From: Blastococcus litoris
GTDB taxonomy: Bacteria > Actinomycetota > Actinomycetes > Mycobacteriales > Geodermatophilaceae
Direction of reading: 5' to 3'
NCBI RefSeq assembly: GCF_003075095.1
Contig: NZ_QCZF01000009.1
Location: 124,001 to 188,000, forward strand
Length of the DNA: 64,000 nt
A program made the translations under genes and the position numbers. This document shows, one piece after another, positions 40,839-53,713 of this stretch. Each line of letters starts with the position of its first letter. Positions within the stretch are counted from its first letter, which is position 1. The notes under the pieces were generated by a model. The model did no database searches and had not been told where the DNA came from. It saw only the letters and a program-made list of their open reading frames with translations.

Positions 40839-42124
40839 CGAACTACCTGATCAAGGGGGCCAGGCCCTACGGCGGGGACGCCGCCGACATCCTGGTCAAG
40901 GACGGCCGGATCGCCGCGATCGGCGACTCTCTGTCCGCCACCGGCGCCGAGGTCGTCGATGCGGCCGGGCTGATCGCGCTGCCCGGCCTGGTCGATCTGC
41001 ACACCCACCTGCGCGAGCCCGGTCGCGAGGACGCCGAGACGGTCGAGACCGGCAGCCGCGCCGCCGCGCTCGGCGGGTTCACCGCCGTGCACGCCATGGC
41101 CAACACCGACCCGGTCGCCGACACCGCCGGCGTCGTCGAGCAGGTCTGGCGGCTGGGCGAGCAGGCCGGCCTGGTCGACGTCGTCCCCGTGGGCGCCGTG
41201 ACGGTCGGGCTGAAGGGCGAGCGGCTGGCCGAGCTCGGCGCGATGGCCGACTCCGCCGCCCGGGTGCGGGTGTTCTCCGACGACGGGCACTGCGTCAGCG
41301 ACCCGGCCCTCATGCGGCGCGCGCTGGAGTACGTGAAGGCCCTCGACGGCGTCGTCGCCCAGCACGCCGAGGAGCCACGGCTGACCGCCGGCGCGCAGAT
41401 GCACGAGGGCGACCGCTCCGCCCGCCTCGGCCTGACCGGCTGGCCGGCGGCGGCCGAGGAGGCGATCATCGCCCGCGACGTGCTGCTCGCCGGGCACGTC
41501 GGCGCCCGGCTGCACGTGTGCCACGTGTCGACGGCCGGCTCGGTGGAGATCCTGCGCTGGGCCAAGGGCCGCGGCGTGCAGGTGACCGCCGAGGTGACCC
41601 CGCACCACCTGCTGCTCACCGACGCCTGCGCCGAGAGCTACGACCCGGTGTTCAAGGTCAACCCGCCGCTGCGCACGGACGACGATGTGGCAGCCGTGCG
41701 GGCCGGCCTGGCCGAGGGCGTCATCGATGCCGTCGCCACCGACCACGCGCCGCACGCCGTCGAGGACAAGGAGAGCGAGTGGGCCCAGGCCCGCCCGGGG
41801 ATGCTCGGCCTCGAGCAGGCGCTGTCGGTCGTCGTCGAGACGATGGTGGAGACCGGCCTGCTCGACTGGGCCGGCGTCGCCGACCGGATGTCGGTCCGGC
41901 CGGCCGCCATCGGCCGGCTGACCGGCCACGGGCGGCCGCTCGCCCCGGGCGAGCCCGCCAACCTGCTGCTGCTGGACCCCGCGCACCGGGCGCCCGTCGA
42001 CCCGGCCGCGCTGGCCAGCCGCAGCCGCAACAGCCCGTACGCCGGCCGGGAGCTCCCGGGCCGCGTGGTCGCGACGTTCCTGCGGGGGACGCCGACCGTC
42101 CTGGACGGAAAGGCAGTCAAGTGA
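40835..42124 (+). CDS. pyrC: Dihydroorotase (class I)
   Basis: 429 residues. The amidohydrolase metal site begins with [18 protein letters not shown], and the rest includes [32 protein letters not shown] and the catalytic Asp in [15 protein letters not shown]. It closes carbamoyl aspartate to dihydroorotate. Length and motifs are those of the class I enzyme that accompanies pyrB in Gram-positive operons. The stop overlaps carA (GTGA). Confidence 0.97.
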
Positions 42125-43222
42125 AGGAAGCGCTCCTCGTGCTGGAGGACGGGCGCACGTTCCGGGGCGAGGCCTACGGGGCGACCGGGACGACGGTCGG
42201 CGAGGCGGTCTTCGCCACCGGGATGACCGGCTACCAGGAGACGCTGACCGACCCCAGCTACCACCGCCAGGTCGTGGTCATGACCGCCCCGCACATCGGC
42301 AACACCGGGGTGAACGGCGAGGACGACGAGAGCCGCCGGATGTGGGTCGCCGGCTTCGTGGTGCGCGACCCCGCGCGCCGCCCGGCGAACTGGCGGGCCA
42401 CCGGCACGCTCGACGACGAACTGGTCGCCCAGGGCGTCGTCGGCATCAGCGGCATCGACACCCGCGCGCTGACCCGCCACCTGCGCGACCGCGGCGCGAT
42501 GCGCGTGGGCATCTCCACCGAGCTCGACCAGGACCAGCTGCTCGAGCACGTGCAGGCGGCCGAGAGCATGACCGGCGCGGACCTCGCCCCGCAGGTGAGC
42601 ACCGACCAGCCCTACGTCGTCCCGGCGGTGGGGGAGAAGCGGTTCACCATCGCCGCGCTCGACCTCGGCATCAAGACCGCGACACCCCGCCACCTGGCCG
42701 CCCTGGGCGTCGAGACCCACGTCCTCCCCTCCACGGCGTCCGCCGAGGAGCTGCTGGCCGCGGGCCCGGACGGCGTCTTCCTCTCCAACGGCCCGGGCGA
42801 CCCCGCCGCCGCCGACTACGCCGTGGAGGCGGTGCGCGGCGTGCTCGACGCCCGCCGTCCGCTGTTCGGCATCTGCTTCGGCAACCAGATCCTGGGCCGC
42901 GCGCTGGGCCTGGGCACCTACAAGCTCCGGTTCGGGCACCGCGGCCTCAACCAGCCGGTGCTCGACCGGGTCAGCGGCACCGTCCGGGTGACCAGCCACA
43001 ACCACGGCTTCGCCGTCGACGCCCCGCTCGACCGGCCCACCGACACCCCGTACGGGCAGGTCGAGGTCAGCCACGTCGGCCTCAACGACGACGTCGTCGA
43101 GGGCCTGCGCTGCCTGGAGGTGCCGGCCTTCAGCGTCCAGTTCCACCCCGAGTCGGCGGCCGGGCCGCACGACGCCGCCCCGCTCTTCCAGCGGTTCGTC
43201 GACCTGATGGAGGAGCAGCGCC

Positions 43223-43236
<14 letters not shown>
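42121..43236 (+). CDS. carA: Carbamoyl-phosphate synthase small subunit
   Basis: 371 residues. The N-terminal CPSase domain ([37 protein letters not shown]) is followed by a class I glutaminase domain with the nucleophile in [16 protein letters not shown] and the His/Glu pair in [13 protein letters not shown]. It feeds ammonia to CarB. GTG start overlapping pyrC; its last 14 bases overlap carB, the deepest same-strand overlap of the operon, suggesting equimolar expression of the two subunits. Confidence 0.97.
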
Positions 43237-46512
<3,276 letters not shown>

Positions 46513-46516
<4 letters not shown>

Positions 46517-47388
46517 GCTCCCTGACCACGCCGGCTCCCCGGGCGGCGCACCGGCCGGTGCAGCGCATCGTCGAGGTGGCGCGCCGGCGGCCGGTCGGGG
46601 CCTACGTCGAGCTGGTGCTCGCCGCCCCCGAGATCGCCGAGCGGACGGAGCCGGGGCAGTTCGTGGCATTCGCCGTCGGCGGCGGCACCTCCGCCCACCT
46701 GCTACGCCGCTCGATCGCGATCGCCGGGGCCGGGAACGGGGAGGTGACCGTCGTGGTCGCCCCGCACGGGCCCGGCTCCACGTGGCTGGCCGGGCTGCGG
46801 GTGGGCGATCCCGTCGACGTCGTCGGGCCGCTGGGCCGGCCCTATCCGGTGCCGGCGCCGGGCACCCCGGCGCTGCTGGTCGGGGGCGGCTACGGCGCGG
46901 CGGCGCTCGTCGGGCTCGCCGCGCACCTCCGGGAGGCGGGGTCCACGGTGACCGCCGTCTGCGGGGCGGCGTCCGCCGACCGGCTCTCCTCGGTCGACGA
47001 GCTGGGTGCGCTGGGCGAGGTCGTCGTGACGACCGACGACGGCAGCGCCGGGCGGCAGGGGTGGGTCACCGACGCCGTGGCCGACCTCGTCGGCCGGGTC
47101 GGCGTCGTCTACGCCTGCGGGCCCATGGGGATGCTCCGCGCGGTCGCCGAGCAGGCCACCGCGGCGGGAGTCCCCTCCTACGTGGCGGTGGAGGAGTCGA
47201 TGGCCTGCGGGATCGGGGTGTGCATGACCTGCGTGCTGCCGGTCGTCGGGGAGGACGGCCGCACCCGGTTCGCCCGGTCCTGCACCGAGGGGCCGGTGTT
47301 CGGCGGCGACCGGGTGCGCTTCGCCGACGTCGGGACACTCCCGTGGGACGTCGTGGGCGCCGACGCGATGGGGGTGGTGGCACCGTGA
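46513..47388 (+). CDS. pyrK: Dihydroorotate dehydrogenase electron transfer subunit PyrK
   Basis: 291 residues. An FAD-binding beta barrel ([21 protein letters not shown]), an NAD-binding domain ([32 protein letters not shown]) and a C-terminal [2Fe-2S] cluster loop with cysteines spaced C-x4-C-x2-C ([11 protein letters not shown]) and a fourth in [10 protein letters not shown]. PyrK passes electrons from PyrD to NAD+. GTGA overlaps with carB and pyrD show that both dehydrogenase subunits are made together. Confidence 0.94.
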
Positions 47389-48323
47389 CGGCGGTGGAGA
47401 CTGCGGTCGACATGTCGACGGCGCTGGGCTGGGCCCCCGTCCCGAGCCCGGTGCTCACGGCGTCGGGCTGCTCGGCGAACGGGGCGGAACTCGAGCCCTT
47501 CGTCGACCTCACCGCGATCGGGGCGGTGGTCACCAAGTCGATCCAGCTCCGGCCGCGGTCGGGGCGGCCCACCCCGCGCATGGCCGAGACGCCGAGCGGG
47601 ATGCTCAACTCCATCGGCCTGCAGGGCCCCGGCATCGACGGCCTCCTCGCCGACGACCTGCCGTGGCTGGCCGAGCGGGGCGTGCGCGCCTTCGTCTCCA
47701 TCGCCGGCACGCGGGTCGAGGACTTCGCCGAGCTCGCGCAGCGGCTGCGCGGCGTCCCGGGCGTCCTGGGCCTCGAGGTGAACATCAGCTGCCCGAACGT
47801 GGAGAGCCGCGGCGAGGTGTTCGCCTGCGACCCGGTCGCGGCCTCCGACGTCGTCTCCGCCGTGCGGGCCGCTGCCGACCCGGCCCAGCCGGTCTACGCC
47901 AAGCTCAGCCCGGACGTCACCGACATCGTCGGCGTCGCCCGCGCCGTCACCGACGCGGGCGCCGACGGCCTGTCCATGATCAACACGCTGCTCGGACTGG
48001 TCATCGACCCCGACACGATGCGGCCGGTGCTCGGCGGGGTGACCGGAGGTCTCTCGGGCCCCGCGATCCGCCCGGTCGCGCTGCGTTGCGTGTGGCAGGT
48101 GCACCAGGCGCTGCCCGACGTGCCGATCCTCGGGATGGGCGGCATCCGCAGCGGCCTGGACGCGCTGCAGTTCGTCCTCGCCGGGGCCTCGGCGGTCTCC
48201 GTGGGGACGGCCGTCTTCAACGATCCGTCGGCGGTCGCCCGGGTGCACGACGAGCTCGCGGCGGCGCTCGCCGAGCGGGGCTTCGGCAGCCTGCGCGAGG
48301 CCGTCGGGTACGCGCACCGGTGA
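47385..48323 (+). CDS. pyrD: Dihydroorotate dehydrogenase, class 1B catalytic subunit
   Basis: 312 residues. The FMN barrel includes VLTASGCSANGAEL, KSIQLRPRSGRPTPRMAE, the active-site region LEVNISCPNVES, YAKLSPDVTDIV, NTLLGLVIDP and GGLSGPAIRPVALRCVWQV, all matching soluble class 1B (NAD-linked) enzymes rather than the membrane quinone-linked class 2. The adjacent pyrK supplies the partner. GTG start overlaps pyrK; the stop overlaps pyrF. Confidence 0.95.
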   Translation: MTAVETAVDMSTALGWAPVPSPVLTASGCSANGAELEPFVDLTAIGAVVTKSIQLRPRSGRPTPRMAETPSGMLNSIGLQGPGIDGLLADDLPWLAERGVRAFVSIAGTRVEDFAELAQRLRGVPGVLGLEVNISCPNVESRGEVFACDPVAASDVVSAVRAAADPAQPVYAKLSPDVTDIVGVARAVTDAGADGLSMINTLLGLVIDPDTMRPVLGGVTGGLSGPAIRPVALRCVWQVHQALPDVPILGMGGIRSGLDALQFVLAGASAVSVGTAVFNDPSAVARVHDELAAALAERGFGSLREAVGYAHR

Positions 48324-49135
48324 GCGCCACCTTCGGCGTGCGGCTCGCCGACGCCGTGGCCGCCCGCGGGCCGCTGTGCGTCGGGATCGACCCGCACGCC
48401 CCGCTCCTGGAGCGGTGGGGGCTGCCGGACTCGCCCGAGGGCCTGGCCCGCTTCACCGACGCCGTCGTCGACGCACTGGCGGGTTCGGTGGCCGTCCTCA
48501 AGCCGCAGCTGGCCTTCTACGAGCGGCACGGCTCGCGGGGCATCGCGGTGCTGGAGGGCGCCGTCGTCCGTGCGCGGGCAGCCGGCGCGCTGGTGCTGCT
48601 GGACGCCAAGCGCGGTGACATCGGCTCGACGATGGACGCCTACGCCGACTACCTGCGCCCCGAGCACCCGCTGCACGTCGACGCCATGACGGTGAGCCCC
48701 TACCTCGGGCCCGGCTCGCTCCAGCCGGCGGTCGACACCGCCCGCGCCCACGGTGGCGGGCTGTTCGTGCTGGCCCGCACGTCCAACCCCGACGCCGGCA
48801 CCTTCCAGCACGCGGTGCTCGGCGACCGCACGGTGGCCCAGGCGGTCGTGGACACCGTGGGCGGCTGGAACGCCGAGGACGCCGGACCCGGCTCCTTCGG
48901 CGTGGTCGTCGGCGCCACCCTGCCCGAGCTGGACGTCGACCTCGCCCGGCTCGGCGGACCGGTGCTCGCGCCGGGGCTGGGCGCGCAGGGCGGCTCGGTG
49001 GCCGACCTGCGCCGCCTGTTCGGCAGCGACGTCCCCGTCGTCCCCACCGTGTCGCGCGACGTGCTGGCCGCGGGCCCCGACCGGGCCGCGCTGCGGGCGG
49101 CCGCCGACCGGTGGACGGCGGAGCTCGCGGGGTGA
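48320..49135 (+). CDS. pyrF: Orotidine 5'-phosphate decarboxylase (type 2)
   Basis: 271 residues, the longer type found in actinobacteria and proteobacteria. LCVGIDPHAPLLERWGLP, VLKPQLAFYERHGSRG, the catalytic KxxDxG-like LLDAKRGDIGSTMDAYADY, DAMTVSPYLGPGSLQP and LAPGLGAQGG are present. It forms UMP. No orotate phosphoribosyltransferase (pyrE) gene is in the operon or window, so that step must be encoded elsewhere. GTGA overlap with the next small gene. Confidence 0.96.
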   Translation: MSATFGVRLADAVAARGPLCVGIDPHAPLLERWGLPDSPEGLARFTDAVVDALAGSVAVLKPQLAFYERHGSRGIAVLEGAVVRARAAGALVLLDAKRGDIGSTMDAYADYLRPEHPLHVDAMTVSPYLGPGSLQPAVDTARAHGGGLFVLARTSNPDAGTFQHAVLGDRTVAQAVVDTVGGWNAEDAGPGSFGVVVGATLPELDVDLARLGGPVLAPGLGAQGGSVADLRRLFGSDVPVVPTVSRDVLAAGPDRAALRAAADRWTAELAG

Positions 49136-49440
49136 GGCAGGCGCTGCCGGCGCTCCTGGCCGCGCTGGGTGCCGCGCTGGTCGTGGCGGGGGTGGCGGTC
49201 TTCTGGCGGGCGAACACCGTGGGCTGGGTGGGGTACGGCGGCAGCTATGCGCCCCTGGAGCCCGGATCGGCGTACGAGAGCCGGCTCACCCTCGAGGTCG
49301 ACCGGTCCTGGACGGTGCTCTGGACCGGCGGTCACCTCGTCGGCGCGCTGCTGCTCGTGCTCGGTCTGCTGGTCCTCGCCGCGACGGGCGGGTGGCTGCT
49401 CGGGCGGCGGTCGCGCAGGGGGAGTGGCGGCGCGGCCTGA
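49132..49440 (+). CDS. Small two-helix membrane protein at the end of the pyr operon
   Basis: 102 residues. Two membrane helices (about 4-26, LPALLAALGAALVVAGVAVFW, and about 67-91, LVGALLLVLGLLVLAATGGWLL) flank an outside-facing loop rich in Gly, Tyr and Trp; a basic tail follows. The GTG at 49132 overlaps the pyrF stop, so the gene is translated with the pyr operon. No homologous family was recognised and no role in pyrimidine metabolism is implied by sequence. Confidence 0.65.
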   Translation: MRQALPALLAALGAALVVAGVAVFWRANTVGWVGYGGSYAPLEPGSAYESRLTLEVDRSWTVLWTGGHLVGALLLVLGLLVLAATGGWLLGRRSRRGSGGAA

Positions 49441-49564
49441 CCGGCGTGTCGTCTCCCGGCGTGTCGCGGCGGTGGCCGCACGGGATCCTCCGCGTGGCGG
49501 CACGGTGCCCCATGTGGAACGAGACCGAACGGTTCCGATCCCCACCTGCGCCGATCACCGATCG

Positions 49565-49579
49565 TCACCGCGTAGGTGA
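49565..49579. promoter_or_regulatory. Inverted repeat TCACC-N5-GGTGA upstream of mihF
   Basis: A perfect five-base inverted repeat with a five-base spacer, about 80 bases upstream of the mihF -10. Its half sites resemble TCAC/GTGA regulators such as BldD, though the spacing differs from the BldD consensus by two bases. Confidence 0.35.
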
Positions 49580-49635
49580 ACGCCGTGCGAACGGCTACGA
49601 CACGCGAGCAGCGGGATTCCGCGCGGGGGTGCGCG

Positions 49636-49664
49636 TGACCAGCGGATTTGCCGGGAACTAGGTT
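49636..49664 (+). promoter_or_regulatory. Promoter of mihF: TGACCA-N17-TAGGTT
   Basis: TGACCA at 49636-49641 and TAGGTT at 49659-49664 are separated by 17 bases, a normal spacing for a housekeeping promoter. The leader would be about 85 bases to the ATG at 49758. Confidence 0.55.
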
Positions 49665-49757
49665 GGTCGTGAGGCTCAGAGGCGAGCCGCTTCCTACGAC
49701 TCCCGGACGACGACTGACCGGCCGAACCCGCGCCGGCACCGACACGATTGGGTCGCC

Positions 49758-50087
49758 ATGCCTTTGCCTGACCTTTCCCCCGAACAACGCGCAGCAGCCC
49801 TCGAGAAGGCCGCCGCGGCGCGCAAGGCCCGCGCCGAGCTGCGCGAGCGGCTCAAGAGCAAGGGCGCCACCGTCGGCGACGTCCTGAAGCAGGGCGAGAC
49901 CGACGAGGTGATCGGCAAGATGCGCGTCTCCGCGGTCCTCGAGTCCCTGCCCGGAGTCGGCAAGGCACGGGCTGCGAAGATCATGGAGCGCCTCGAGATC
50001 TCCCCGACCCGTCGCGTGCGCGGGCTCGGCGCCAACCAGCGCAAGGCGCTGGAGGCCGAGTTCGCGGACGAGAAGGTCGAGCCCTGA
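49758..50087 (+). CDS. mihF: Actinobacterial integration host factor mIHF
   Basis: 109 residues. MPLPDLSPEQRAAALEKAAAARKARAELR forms the long N-terminal helix and LPGVGKARAAKIMERLEI the S13-like/helix-two-turn-helix DNA-binding core, followed by RRVRGLGANQRKALE. mIHF is a nucleoid protein unrelated to E. coli IHF that bends DNA, and is essential in mycobacteria. The pyrF-mihF-gmk-rpoZ order is conserved. It has its own promoter in the 317-base gap. Confidence 0.96.
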   Translation: MPLPDLSPEQRAAALEKAAAARKARAELRERLKSKGATVGDVLKQGETDEVIGKMRVSAVLESLPGVGKARAAKIMERLEISPTRRVRGLGANQRKALEAEFADEKVEP

Positions 50088-50123
50088 GGCGCCCCGGATA
50101 GCTGGATCGGACGAGGACGGCGA

Positions 50124-50711
50124 GTGGTTTCAGGCACTGCGGCACGGCTGACCGTGCTGTCCGGCCCCTCGGGGGTCGGCAAGGGCACGGTGGTCGCCGA
50201 GGTCCGGCGTCGGCATCCCGACGTCTGGTTGTCGGTGTCGGTGACCACCCGCCGTCCCCGCCCGGGCGAGGTCGACGGCGTGCACTACCACTTCGTGGAC
50301 GACGCGGAGTTCGACCGGCTGGTCGCCACCGACGGTCTGCTCGAGTGGGCCGAGTACGCCGGCAACCGCTACGGCACGCCCGTCGCCCCGCTGAAGGAGC
50401 GGTTGGCGACCGGCGCCCCGGCCCTGCTGGAGATCGAGCTGCAGGGCGCCCGCCAGGTCCGGGCGCGCGATCCGCTGGCGCAGCTGGTATTCCTGGCCCC
50501 GCCCTCGTGGGCCGAGCTGGTCAGCCGGCTGGCCGGCCGGGGCTCGGAGCCGCCGGCCGTGCAGGAGCGCCGGCTGGCCCTCGCCCAGGCCGAGCTGGAC
50601 GCCTCCGGGGAGTTCGACGTGGTCGTGGTCAACGACGACGTGGCCCGGGCCGCGGACGAATTGGTAGGATTGCTGACTGCGCCCTCGCCCGGCCTCGTGC
50701 CAGGGGAGTAG
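50124..50711 (+). CDS. gmk: Guanylate kinase
   Basis: 195 residues. P-loop [19 protein letters not shown]-binding [22 protein letters not shown] and [16 protein letters not shown], and the lid [12 protein letters not shown] are all intact. It phosphorylates GMP to GDP. GTG start, 36 bases after mihF. Its 3' end contains TAGGAT at 50665-50670, a possible promoter for rpoZ. Confidence 0.96.
   Translation: MVSGTAARLTVLSGPSGVGKGTVVAEVRRRHPDVWLSVSVTTRRPRPGEVDGVHYHFVDDAEFDRLVATDGLLEWAEYAGNRYGTPVAPLKERLATGAPALLEIELQGARQVRARDPLAQLVFLAPPSWAELVSRLAGRGSEPPAVQERRLALAQAELDASGEFDVVVVNDDVARAADELVGLLTAPSPGLVPGE
50665..50670 (+). promoter_or_regulatory. -10-like TAGGAT inside gmk, upstream of rpoZ
   Basis: TAGGAT forces unusual codons (GTA GGA) in a genome that strongly avoids them, which hints that it is kept for another purpose. 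The predicted leader to rpoZ is about 110 bases. Confidence 0.35.
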
Positions 50712-50787
50712 CGCCCACGAGGAAGAGCGTCGCCGGTCGTCCCGCCGGCCGCTTCCTCCCGCCATCGAATGAGGAGCACGCCCGCCC

Positions 50788-51051
50788 GTGTCCGGAGTCG
50801 CACCTGCCCCCGAGGGCATCACCAACCCGCCGATCGACGAGCTGCTCGAGCGCACCAGCAGCAAGTACGGCCTGGTCATCTTCGCCGCCAAGCGCGCGCG
50901 CCAGATCAACGCCTACTACAGCCAGCTCTCCGAGGGCCTGCTGGAGTACGTCGGCCCGCTGGTCGACACCGCCCCGCAGGAGAAGCCGCTGTCGATCGCG
51001 CTGCGCGAGATCAACGAGGGTCTGCTGACCCACACCGCCGGCGAGAACTGA
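50788..51051 (+). CDS. rpoZ: RNA polymerase omega subunit
   Basis: 87 residues. [35 protein letters not shown] and the C-terminal [15 protein letters not shown] are standard for omega, which helps assemble the beta' subunit into RNA polymerase. GTG start, 76 bases after gmk. Two hairpins follow. Confidence 0.96.
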   Translation: MSGVAPAPEGITNPPIDELLERTSSKYGLVIFAAKRARQINAYYSQLSEGLLEYVGPLVDTAPQEKPLSIALREINEGLLTHTAGEN

Positions 51052-51065
51052 GGAAGGACCCCCTC

Positions 51066-51110
51066 GCCCCCCACCGCTCGCTCCGCTCACGGAGGGACCC
51101 TGCGGGGGGC
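51066..51110 (+). terminator. Two-tier hairpin after rpoZ
   Basis: The outer stem GCCCCCC/GGGGGGC encloses an inner CTCCG-CTCA-CGGAG hairpin (51081-51094). It starts 15 bases after the rpoZ stop. Confidence 0.6.
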
Positions 51111-51129
51111 CGTTCCATCCCTTTCTGGT

Positions 51130-51158
51130 GACGCCCCCGGCCTTCGGCCGGGGGCGTC
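51130..51158 (+). terminator. Strong 13-pair hairpin before coaBC
   Basis: GACGCCCCCGGCC pairs perfectly with GGCCGGGGGCGTC around a three-base TTC loop. It is the strongest simple hairpin in the window and the second in tandem after rpoZ. No T-run follows. It contradicts a coaBC start upstream of about 51160. Confidence 0.8.
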
Positions 51159-51184
51159 GTCGTGCGTGGGGGAGGATGAGCGTC

Positions 51185-52411
51185 GTGAGTTCGATCGTGC
51201 TGGGTGTCAGCGGGGGAGTGGCGGCCTACAAGGCCGCTGTCGTGCTGCGCGCCTTCACCGAGGCCGGTCACGACGTGCGCGTGGTCCCGACGCCCGGGGC
51301 CCTGCACTTCGTCGGCGCCGCCACCTTCGAGGCGCTGTCGGGCAACCCCGTCACCACCGACGTGTGGTCCGACGTCCCCGAGGTCGCGCACGTGCGCATC
51401 GGGCAGCACGCCGACCTGGTCGTGGTGGCGCCGGCGACCGCCGACCTGCTCGCCCGCGCCGCCGCGGGCCGCGCCGACGACCTGCTCACCGCCACGCTGC
51501 TCACGGCCTCCTGCCCGGTCGTCTTCGTCCCGGCCATGCACACCGAGATGTGGCTGCACCCGGCGACGCAGGACAACGTCGCCACGCTGCGCCGCCGCGG
51601 GGCGGTCGTGCTGCCCCCGGCCGTCGGCCGCCTGACCGGCCCGGACTCGGGCCCCGGGCGGCTGCCCGAGCCCGCCGACATCGCCGCGCTGGCCACCGTC
51701 GTGCTCGAGCACGGCGCCGCTGCCCTCGCCCAGGACCTGGCCGGCACGCGGGTGGTCGTCAGCGCCGGTGGCACCCGGGAGCCGCTGGACCCGGTCCGCT
51801 ACCTCGGCAACCGTTCCTCGGGCAAGCAGGGCTGGGCGCTGGCCCGCGTGGCCGCGGCCCGGGGTGCGGACGTGGTCCTGGTGGCCGCGAACGTGGAGCT
51901 CCCGGCACCGTTCGGCGTGCGCGTGGTCCCGGTCGGCACGGCCGAGGAGCTGCGCACCGCCATGCGCACGGAGGCCAAGGAGGCCGACGTCGTCGTGATG
52001 AGCGCGGCGGTGGCCGACTTCCGCCCCGCCAGCGTCGCCACCGCCAAGCTCAAGAAGGACTCGGCGAGCGAGCCGGGATCGGTGGCCCTGGTGCGCAACC
52101 CCGACGTCCTCGCGGAGCTGGTGGCCGAGCGCCCGGCCGGTCAGCTCGTCGTCGGGTTCGCCGCCGAGACCGGCGACGACGACGCCGACGTGCTCACCCA
52201 CGCCCGCGCCAAGCTGGCGCGCAAGGGCTGCGACCTGCTCGTCGTCAACGACGTGTCGGCCGGCCAGGTCTTCGGGCGGCCCGACAACAGCGTCGTCGTC
52301 CTGGCGGCCGACGGCTCGGCCACGGAGGTCCCGCGCGGGAGCAAGGACGCCGTCGCCGTCGGCATCTGGGACGCCGTGGCGCCGCGTCTCGTGGACCGCG
52401 GCCGAACCTGA
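51185..52411 (+). CDS. coaBC: Bifunctional phosphopantothenoylcysteine decarboxylase/synthetase
   Basis: 408 residues from the GTG at 51185; ATG 51176 (three residues longer) touches the GGGGGAGG ribosome binding site and is less likely. The CoaC half binds FMN (VLGVSGGVAAYKA; VAPATADLLARAAAGRADDLL) and carries PAMHTEMW, where many bacteria have Asn instead of His. The CoaB half (about 180-408) has VVVSAGGTREPLDPVRYLGNRSSGKQG and the substrate lysines AKLKKD. It makes 4'-phosphopantetheine from phosphopantothenate in CoA synthesis. Conserved neighbour of rpoZ and metK. Confidence 0.95.
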   Translation: MSSIVLGVSGGVAAYKAAVVLRAFTEAGHDVRVVPTPGALHFVGAATFEALSGNPVTTDVWSDVPEVAHVRIGQHADLVVVAPATADLLARAAAGRADDLLTATLLTASCPVVFVPAMHTEMWLHPATQDNVATLRRRGAVVLPPAVGRLTGPDSGPGRLPEPADIAALATVVLEHGAAALAQDLAGTRVVVSAGGTREPLDPVRYLGNRSSGKQGWALARVAAARGADVVLVAANVELPAPFGVRVVPVGTAEELRTAMRTEAKEADVVVMSAAVADFRPASVATAKLKKDSASEPGSVALVRNPDVLAELVAERPAGQLVVGFAAETGDDDADVLTHARAKLARKGCDLLVVNDVSAGQVFGRPDNSVVVLAADGSATEVPRGSKDAVAVGIWDAVAPRLVDRGRT

Positions 52412-52424
52412 CAGCCCGCGCCGG

Positions 52425-52430
52425 TAACGT
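52425..52430 (+). promoter_or_regulatory. -10 element TAACGT upstream of metK
   Basis: TAACGT fits TAnnnT and gives a leader of about 42 bases. The coaBC-metK gap is only 67 bases, too short for a SAM riboswitch. Confidence 0.45.
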
Positions 52431-52478
52431 TCGCACCGAGTTACCCGCCCACCCACCCCCGTCCTCAGGGAGTACCGA

Positions 52479-53675
<1,197 letters not shown>

Positions 53676-53713
53676 CGACGGGTCCTTCCACCGACGACCC
53701 GGGCCGCCCGCAG

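Larger units (their letters stand above)
49441..49757. other. 317-base intergenic region upstream of mihF
   Basis: No gene was found here. It contains an 11-base direct repeat CCGGCGTGTCG (49441-49451 and 49456-49466), an inverted repeat TCACC-GCGTA-GGTGA (49565-49579), and a promoter just before the mihF leader. The GC content drops slightly after 49500. The first 100 bases have no hairpin strong enough to call a terminator. Confidence 0.6.

Noticed and set aside
51128-51184. An upstream start for coaBC
   Set aside because: The added codons would be the strong 13-pair hairpin at 51130-51158, and the encoded residues are not part of the family.
51524-51560. A damaged active site in CoaBC (PAMHTEMW instead of PxMNxxMW)
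   Set aside because: The His variant is, as far as I recall, normal for actinobacterial CoaBC, so it is not evidence of lost activity.
52412-52478. A SAM riboswitch upstream of metK
   Set aside because: The gap is 67 bases with a promoter-like hexamer in the middle, too short for any known SAM riboswitch, and no conserved core was seen.
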